From an uncultured Sphingomonadaceae bacterium (GTDB lineage Bacteria > Pseudomonadota > Alphaproteobacteria > Sphingomonadales > Sphingomonadaceae): DNA of 64,000 nucleotides. Shown one piece after another: positions 59,126 to 64,000 of the stretch. Made by a program: the position numbers and the translations under genes. The stretch spans positions 558,001-622,000 of the forward strand of contig CANLCX010000002.1 in NCBI GenBank assembly GCA_947489315.1, read 5' to 3'. The notes under the pieces were generated by a model. That model made no database searches. It was given only the letters and a program-made list of their open reading frames with translations, and was not told where the DNA came from. Each line of letters begins with the position of its first letter. Within the stretch, counting starts at the first letter, position 1.

Positions 59126-59560
59126 TCAAGTGTCGCAGATTATATAATCTGTAGGGTATACGGAATTATCTCGTTCAGGGTATTTCCAGCTTCCATTGGA
59201 ATATATCCCGTATAGGTACAAGCTATCGCCGTTTCGATATATCTTCATTTTATCTTTGGTTTCATTCTCTTCGACAGTGAAGTTATCCGCTCCAAGATCA
59301 ACCAACGATATCCTAGTTCTTTCTTTTGAAACTACCTCTGCTTCCGGATCGATAGCGATCACTTTTTCGACCATTTCCGGAGAATTATCATAATCGATAA
59401 ATTGATCAAAAAACTTTATAGATCGATAGCCGCACCCATTGATCTTATCTCCCCAGACATGAGACTTTGCAAACTCAAACGCGTCCTGATTTTTATCGCA
59501 ACTGGATAGCGCTAAAACTATCACCATAGAGATAGCTGTTAGTTTCTTAATGTCGTTCAC
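59126..59560 (-). CDS. small lipoprotein of unknown function
   Basis: I chose the GTG at 59560: AGGA lies 8 bases upstream and a lipoprotein signal follows (KKLTAISMVIVLALSSC, Cys 20). A longer frame upstream runs through repeat copy G and is not believable. The 144-residue product is polar and beta-rich after the lipid anchor, ends YPTDYIICDT, and has three further Cys. No family recognised. Low-GC codons set it apart from the flanking genes. Confidence 0.5.
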   Translation of the reverse strand: MNDIKKLTAISMVIVLALSSCDKNQDAFEFAKSHVWGDKINGCGYRSIKFFDQFIDYDNSPEMVEKVIAIDPEAEVVSKERTRISLVDLGADNFTVEENETKDKMKIYRNGDSLYLYGIYSNGSWKYPERDNSVYPTDYIICDT

Positions 59561-59616
59561 TGTGCATTTCCTAGGACTATTGACAGCCAGAATACTGCAG
59601 AAATATTGAGTAATCT

Positions 59617-59650
59617 CTAATGTCGGCTTTTGCGCCCAAAGCGGACGCAC
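59617..59650 (-). repeat. copy G of the GCGGACATTAG repeat (palindromic half)
   Basis: CTCTAATGTCGGCTTTTGCG then CCCAAAGCGGACGC is an almost perfect palindrome (arms GTCSGCTTT / AAAGCGGAC) with loop TGCGCCC. It matches the left part of copy D and marks the right border of the accessory island. Confidence 0.8.
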
Positions 59651-59691
59651 AACTGCATGGGCCAATTGTTCAATAGACGAATTTCTCGAGA

Positions 59692-59735
59692 TCACCCACT
59701 AACCCACAACCATACACCCCTCGCCCGCAGCACAT
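59692..59735 (-). repeat. remnant of an antitoxin 3' end next to the haemolysin III gene
   Basis: The first 42 bases match 60462-60503 at 36 positions. Read on the minus strand they encode LRARGVWLWVSG then TGA, parallel to the LRAMGVRLSVSG-stop that ends the antitoxin pseudogene. It abuts the stop codon of the haemolysin III gene. Confidence 0.6.
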
Positions 59736-60368
59736 CTAACCCCCCACCAAAGCCACCCAAATAGCGACAAAGAAAGACGCGCCGCCCATCATTACGAAGC
59801 TATGCCAGATGGAATAGCGGAAGGGCTGCGCCTTGCGGGCATAGAAAATCGTGCCGAGAGAATAGAATACGCCGCCCGCCAACATGGCCCATAAAGATAA
59901 TCCGGGCAGCTGCGCCATCATCTCGGGCACGCCGATAATGCCCATCCATCCCAACCCGAGATAGGACGCCAGCGACCACCGCGAATCCAGATTTTTGCCG
60001 AAGATTTTGTACAGCATCGCGGGGATAGCCAGCGCCCAGACAATCGTTAGCAGGAACAGGCTAAACTCTGTATCCGCAAGGACGAACAGCGGTGTAAAAG
60101 TGCCCGCGATGGTCAGATAGATTGCCGCATGGTCTATCCGGCGCAGTGCCAGCCGCCGGCCATGAAAAGGCGACAAATGGTAGAACATGGAAATGACATG
60201 AGAAAATGCCACGCCGATCACATATGTGCTAACCGCCGCTATCGCCGCCCCACCATGATCAACCGCCTGAATGAACAAGGCCACACCGGCCAACAGGATA
60301 AAAATCAATCCTATCCCGTGGACAATAAAATCGGCGCGGCGTTCTTGCATATCGGGGCTGGGGTACAT
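59736..60368 (-). CDS. haemolysin III family membrane protein
   Basis: The start at 60368 (MYPSPDMQERRADFIVHG) fits the family; longer starts lack a ribosome site. The 210-residue protein has seven membrane helices and the PAQR-type residues in SMFYHLSPFHG, DHAAIYLTIAGTF and YSIWHSFVMMGG (His/Ser/Asp zinc site). Family members include ceramidase-like adiponectin receptors; bacterial roles are unclear and haemolysis is not shown for most. It lies between two copies of an antitoxin 3' end. Confidence 0.8.
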   Translation of the reverse strand: MYPSPDMQERRADFIVHGIGLIFILLAGVALFIQAVDHGGAAIAAVSTYVIGVAFSHVISMFYHLSPFHGRRLALRRIDHAAIYLTIAGTFTPLFVLADTEFSLFLLTIVWALAIPAMLYKIFGKNLDSRWSLASYLGLGWMGIIGVPEMMAQLPGLSLWAMLAGGVFYSLGTIFYARKAQPFRYSIWHSFVMMGGASFFVAIWVALVGG

Positions 60369-60461
60369 CGGGTCACAATCATTTAGATGGGCATTTAAGA
60401 TAGGCATTGGAGATGGATATTGGAGATCGGGGCGCAGTGACAGCATATTTATGGCTCTTAG

Positions 60462-60741
60462 TCACCCACTAACCGACAACCGCACACCCATGGCCCGCAG
60501 CAGATTCCGCAAAGTCTCCAGCGTCATATTGCCTCGGCCCCAGCGCCTTGTAGAGCGCCTGCCGCGTGATCTTGCTCTCCGCCGCCATTGCCGTCATGCC
60601 CTTGGCGCGGGCGACATCGTTCAGCGCGGTGCGGATCAGGGCTGCATCATTTTCTTCAAATGCCGCCTTCAAATAAGTCGCGATCATGTACGGGCTGTCG
60701 AGATATTCGGCAGCATCGAACTCTGTGGTAGTGGAAGCCAT
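60462..60741 (-). pseudogene. frameshifted orphan addiction-module antidote (HTH) protein
   Basis: The first 68 or so codons read as an addiction-module antidote of the HI1420/HigA-like type (FDAAEYLDSPYMIATYL, RAKGMTAMAAESKITRQALYKALGP). At about 60531-60540 one base is missing from CCG-GAG-GGC-like sequence. The expected C-terminus (MTLETLRNLLRAMGVRLSVSG) continues in another frame to the TGA at 60464. The unshifted frame gives 90 residues with an unrelated tail. No RelE/HigB toxin gene is adjacent. Confidence 0.7.
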
Positions 60742-61046
60742 AATTGCTCTTTCAAAATGCTCTGTTTCAAGTCCGGAACAACCGGCTGGCCGGAACTGTC
60801 ATGTGCAACGCCCATATAAACGGCCTCACCCACTTTCCTACATAACGTGCGCTTGGTATATAAGGACCATGACCCGCCACACTCTATTTCCGCATCCGCC
60901 ACCATTTATCGATCAATAAAAACGCTTGAACAGAATTTCACGTTTGAAATGCGTAGAATATGTCTATTTTCAAAGTCCGCCTGACAAAGGGTTTTGACGC
61001 TGGTAACATCAACGCAACTGCGGCCATATCTAAAACCGGTTGATCG
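60742..61046. other. intergenic region between the antitoxin pseudogene and the glycine-rich protein gene
   Basis: The 305 bases hold the upstream region of the antitoxin (minus strand). No toxin-like frame was found in the place where RelE-type toxins normally sit. A 73-codon minus-strand frame (60684-60905) has no recognisable features and overlaps the antitoxin. No terminator is obvious after the glycine-rich gene. Confidence 0.35.
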
Positions 61047-62846
61047 TCAGTTGATCTTCGCCCGCAGCGCAACGGTAAATTCTGACGTCGGCTGGGGCGT
61101 CGCGAACACCCCTTTGGGATTGATGCAGATATAGGTGACCGCAGGGTCATAGCCAGTGGCCGGCTCATAGGTGCAGCTTGCGAACGAGATGGGCATGCCC
61201 GGCTGGTTCGAAAAAGCCACGTCATTCGCGTAGTCAAAGCTTAGATTGCTGCCATTATCAATAAATGCCACCGGATCGCTGCCGGGGAAATTATCTGGTC
61301 CACCGTCATCGATATCCCCATTGAAGAAAGTCAATTGACTGGGCAGCTGATCGATGATGAAAACGCTGTCTTCCCCTGCAGGCCCACCGCCCACGTTCTG
61401 AACGACGATGGTGTAGATCATATCTTCAGCGGGGATAGAGAAACCGGTACTAGCGCCATTGGCGGTATAAACAGAGGACGTTTTGACGACATTTAACCGT
61501 GCGGGGTCAATCGGCGAGGGTTGGCCCAGCACGGAGAAATTACCCTGACAATTGCCCGGGCCGCCATCAGCGGCACCCCAATTGGGATCGCCAGCATTAT
61601 TGCCGAGCACACTGGTTCCCGCAGCACCGCCACTTATAACCGGTGTGATCGCCGCGCAGGTGGCACCAAATAGTCTGATTGCTCCACCACCACCGCCACC
61701 GCCAGTACCATGAGCAAAATCGGTATTGGCTTCATCGCCGCCATCACCGCCAGTGACACGAAATACCGGAGAACCGGACAGGCTTGTGACAACCGACACC
61801 GCAATGGCCCCGCCAGCTCCGCCGCCGTCCGATCCATTGGCATCATCTGCAAATGCCGACAGCCCATCGGCAATGATCTGGCCGCCCGCGCCAACCAGCT
61901 GACCGACCCGAAGAAAAACCAACCCGCCGCCGGCGCGCGAGCCGCCTGTCGCGGCTTGTGATACTTCCGATCCAGAACCACCTCCACCGCCCATGAACAA
62001 CCGGTTATTGGGGGAATAATCTAGTGTCTGACCGCCAAGACCGCCAAAGCTGCCATCATCGTCACATACATCCAGTTCACGACCGCCCAAACCGCCAGCG
62101 CCGATATTGCCACCGCCGCCGCCGCCGGCATCGGTGATATTGCCGCCACCGCCGCCATTGCCATTATGGCCGCGCCGTGCCGCGTGAGCCGATGCGTTCG
62201 GGACAATACCCTCACCTTTGTTACCCGTGCCAGCTTGTACCGGACCGGTATAGTTAAACTGATCCGACGCGCAGCTGTCAAAAGGCGTGGAAGCTGCCAA
62301 CGCGCCGCCAAGGAAACCTCTGCCGGTGGCATCAATATTGGCAGCCAGCGTCAGACTACCCGTCACGTCAAACGCAACAACGCCGCCGGTCTGTCCGTTC
62401 CATGCCTGCGGAACAACATTCTGCGTCAGCGTTCCGCCATCGAAAACCGGTACGCTGACCATTTGAACCGATCCGCCAGTATCAAAGGCCACGGCAGGGG
62501 CAGTCTCCAAGGTAGCGACATTGCCCGAAATGCTGATAATTTTGACATATTCAAAACGGCCTGCATTATTATACCCGGTAACATCACCATGGCTTGCGCC
62601 GTCGGTTCGCGTGACCGAGGCGCCCTTCATCTGGACAATAAGTGCCCGGCTATTGGCACTGAAACCGCTACTGCTAGAAAGCTGAACGGTTGTAGAAGAA
62701 ATTGAGACAACACGGGCGTAGCTATTGATCAGTGTTCCAGAAGGAGCAGACGTCGTTTGCGCGAGTACTGAGCTATTGGAATATGCCGCAACGACCAACA
62801 AGCCTATGGCGCATATTCTCCCAATCAATGTCCTGAAACCAAGCAA
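61047..62846 (-). CDS. glycine-rich exported surface protein with DUF11-like C-terminus
   Basis: The 599-residue protein has a signal peptide (about 29 residues, ending VLAQ). A beta-rich N-terminal part (30-190) is followed by an extremely Gly-rich middle (about 200-420) containing runs of GGGGG. A C-terminal DUF11-like beta-sandwich follows (about 440-599: MIYTIVVQNVGGGPAGEDSV, then IIDQLPSQLTFF). This layout suggests an outer-surface or adhesin-like protein. No LPXTG, PEP-CTERM or T9SS signal was seen. Codons are GC-rich, unlike the preceding island. Confidence 0.6.
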   Translation of the reverse strand: MLGFRTLIGRICAIGLLVVAAYSNSSVLAQTTSAPSGTLINSYARVVSISSTTVQLSSSSGFSANSRALIVQMKGASVTRTDGASHGDVTGYNNAGRFEYVKIISISGNVATLETAPAVAFDTGGSVQMVSVPVFDGGTLTQNVVPQAWNGQTGGVVAFDVTGSLTLAANIDATGRGFLGGALAASTPFDSCASDQFNYTGPVQAGTGNKGEGIVPNASAHAARRGHNGNGGGGGNITDAGGGGGGNIGAGGLGGRELDVCDDDGSFGGLGGQTLDYSPNNRLFMGGGGGSGSEVSQAATGGSRAGGGLVFLRVGQLVGAGGQIIADGLSAFADDANGSDGGGAGGAIAVSVVTSLSGSPVFRVTGGDGGDEANTDFAHGTGGGGGGGAIRLFGATCAAITPVISGGAAGTSVLGNNAGDPNWGAADGGPGNCQGNFSVLGQPSPIDPARLNVVKTSSVYTANGASTGFSIPAEDMIYTIVVQNVGGGPAGEDSVFIIDQLPSQLTFFNGDIDDGGPDNFPGSDPVAFIDNGSNLSFDYANDVAFSNQPGMPISFASCTYEPATGYDPAVTYICINPKGVFATPQPTSEFTVALRAKIN

Positions 62847-63012
62847 GCTTTTCCATCCCCTATGTGCTAGCAGCCTATGGGAATCAGTTACGGTCGTTAC
62901 AAATTGGAATTAACCCAAATTGGGTCCATTTTTGCTTTCGTCACATTGCCGGCACCTGATTTTCTTCGATCTGTAACAGACTTGCCGCGATACTTCTTTC
63001 CGACTAGTTTTA

Positions 63013-63513
63013 ATGAAAAAGGGATTTATCGTGCGCCAATTCAAAGCCATATTCTTTACCACTGTAGCGGCATTGACACTCATCAACACGTCGGCTGCCA
63101 GCGCGCAAAAACAGGTGATTATCCCCGAAACTCTCAAGGATAGTTATGATAATTTCCGTTTTGCCCCAGCGGTGCGGGCGGGTGATATGGTCTATTTGTC
63201 CGGCGTTGTGGCTCGGCTGAAGGATGACGAAACCGACGCCGATATTAAGCCAGCCGTTATCCGGGCCTTTGAAGAAATTGAAATGATTCTGGCAGCATCG
63301 GGCGGCGACTGGAGCGATGTTGTCGATGTGACATCCTATCTCACCGATCTCGACAAATATGTTGGGCCAATGTGGGCGGTAAAGCAGGAACGCGTTCCGG
63401 CACCCTACCCCGCGTGGACGGCCATTGGTGTCAGCAGTCTGTTTGGCGGTGAAAAGGCGATTATCGAGATTAAGGTCACAGCCTATTTGCCGGCAGCTGA
63501 GGCTGACGACTAA
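63013..63513 (+). CDS. exported RidA (YjgF/YER057c)-family protein
   Basis: The 166-residue protein begins with a signal peptide (about 31 residues, ending ASA), followed by a RidA-like domain with FAPAVRAGDMVYLSGVV, VDVTSYLTDLDKY and PYPAWTAIGVSSLFG. The family's usual Arg of the deaminase motif (R105 in E. coli RidA, in ...PARxxV) is replaced: here the equivalent stretch reads YPAWTAI. Enamine deaminase activity is therefore doubtful. Most RidA proteins are cytosolic; this one should be periplasmic. Confidence 0.7.
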   Translation: MKKGFIVRQFKAIFFTTVAALTLINTSAASAQKQVIIPETLKDSYDNFRFAPAVRAGDMVYLSGVVARLKDDETDADIKPAVIRAFEEIEMILAASGGDWSDVVDVTSYLTDLDKYVGPMWAVKQERVPAPYPAWTAIGVSSLFGGEKAIIEIKVTAYLPAAEADD

Positions 63514-63517
63514 AGGG

Positions 63518-64000
63518 TTAGCCCCGCTTCCCTAGCACCACATTCTCAACGCCAATGCGGTGACGGAGCAAAATTGCGTTTAATATAGAGAATAGCAAAG
63601 CCACCCACGGCAGTCCCATCAACAAGGGCACAATCGCGATTTCCAGCACCACGACAAGATAATTAGGGTGGCTGACAAATTTATAAGGTCCGCGCTTCAC
63701 AAGGTCGAAATGAGGGGCCGAGATGATCCGCGTGGTCCACCAGCGACCAATCGAGGCCAATGTCCAGACGCGCAGGACTTGTGTGCCAACAAACAGCGCC
63801 AGCAATATGGGATTCAATTGCTGCAACGGATCAACCAGCAAAAAGATAATCGCCAGCCACGCGCTGTGAAGAAAGATGAACCAGTGATAATGGTCTGCGC
63901 CAAATTCCTCGCCGCCTTCGGATAGCAAGCGCTTGGTATTGCCGTTGGCATAAACCAGCTCGCCCAGCCGCTGTGCTACAATGTAGATCAAAACCCATGT
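63518..64000 (-). CDS. isoprenylcysteine carboxyl methyltransferase family protein (partial)
   Basis: The frame is open to the right edge (TWVLIYIVAQRL...), so the start lies beyond the window. The 161 visible residues have four to five membrane segments and the ICMT motif GPYKFVSHPNYLVVVLEIAIVPLLMG near the C-terminus, which binds S-adenosylmethionine. Bacterial relatives methylate unknown, often lipid-like, substrates. It is convergent with the RidA-like gene, 4 bases apart. Confidence 0.75.
   Translation of the reverse strand, partial: TWVLIYIVAQRLGELVYANGNTKRLLSEGGEEFGADHYHWFIFLHSAWLAIIFLLVDPLQQLNPILLALFVGTQVLRVWTLASIGRWWTTRIISAPHFDLVKRGPYKFVSHPNYLVVVLEIAIVPLLMGLPWVALLFSILNAILLRHRIGVENVVLGKRG

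Noticed and set aside
57978-59650. The repeats as integron attC sites
   Set aside because: The copies are palindromic and separate single genes, but I could not find convincing RYYYAAC/GTTRRRY core pairs, genes lie on both strands, and no integrase is in the window. Another repeat class is more likely.
59561-59695. Upstream extension of the lipoprotein gene at 59126-59560
   Set aside because: The extra residues are read through repeat copy G, and the GTG at 59560 has a ribosome site and begins a proper lipoprotein signal.
60684-60905. A 73-codon minus-strand frame upstream of the antitoxin pseudogene as the missing toxin
   Set aside because: It overlaps the antitoxin start and lacks any RelE/HigB-like pattern.

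Overview
The window looks like a chromosomal segment of a Sphingomonadales alphaproteobacterium (Sphingorhabdus/Parasphingorhabdus/Sphingopyxis-like; the genus is inference). The basis is the style of the ribosomal proteins, PEP-CTERM and sphingomonad-type lipoproteins, a CGTCA...TGACG intergenic palindrome, and a second palindromic repeat family with core AAGCGGACATTAG. GC is moderate. The accessory stretches at about 19 kb and 55.5-59.7 kb look more AT-rich by eye.

Region 1 (1-32.8 kb) is housekeeping and peripheral metabolism: the purL 3' end, an ALO-type FAD oxidase, a Bor-like lipoprotein, a COQ4-family protein behind a striking 36-bp operator-like palindrome, a nitroreductase, a DUF418 membrane protein, bfd-bfr iron storage, an Hpt protein, the yfgM-bamB-der operon, panB, an MFS exporter, a lipoprotein GDPD coupled to DUF427 and YdjM-like genes, nth and an nth-like paralogue, two GNATs (one strikingly AAC(3)-I-like), an MDR oxidoreductase, a chloramphenicol-phosphotransferase-like gene beside a repeat, guaA, a TPR lipoprotein next to a PEP-CTERM protein, an acyl-CoA ligase, a thioesterase, gyrB overlapping a GFA gene, an S9 peptidase and a bestrophin-like protein.

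Region 2 (32.8-55.4 kb) is the ribosomal superoperon, all on the minus strand: rpsL-rpsG-fusA-tuf, rpsJ-rplC-rplD-rplW-rplB-rpsS-rplV-rpsC-rplP-rpmC-rpsQ, rplN-rplX-rplE-rpsN-rpsH-rplF-rplR-rpsE-rpmD-rplO-secY-adk, then a 3.2-kb interruption (SRPBCC protein, gdhA, PPOX-type protein with repeats), then rpsM-rpsK-rpoA-rplQ and a clear terminator. rpmD (59 aa) and, in region 1, bfd (56 aa) are small genes that are easy to miss. Several spacers in the superoperon hold terminator-like hairpins (tuf/rpsJ, rpsJ/rplC, rplO/secY, rpsK/rpoA), which suggests attenuation or internal operon boundaries. S12 carries Arg at position 88, where many bacteria have Lys; replacing that Lys with Arg is a classical streptomycin-resistance change.

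Region 3 (55.4-64 kb) is accessory: a run of mostly unrecognised, one-off genes on both strands, punctuated every 0.5-2.3 kb by copies of the AAGCGGACATTAG repeat. It is followed by a haemolysin III gene lying between two copies of an antitoxin 3' end (one in a frameshifted orphan antitoxin), a glycine-rich exported protein, an exported RidA-like protein and a partial isoprenylcysteine methyltransferase-family gene running off the end. No tRNA, rRNA, CRISPR array, integrase or intact insertion sequence was seen.
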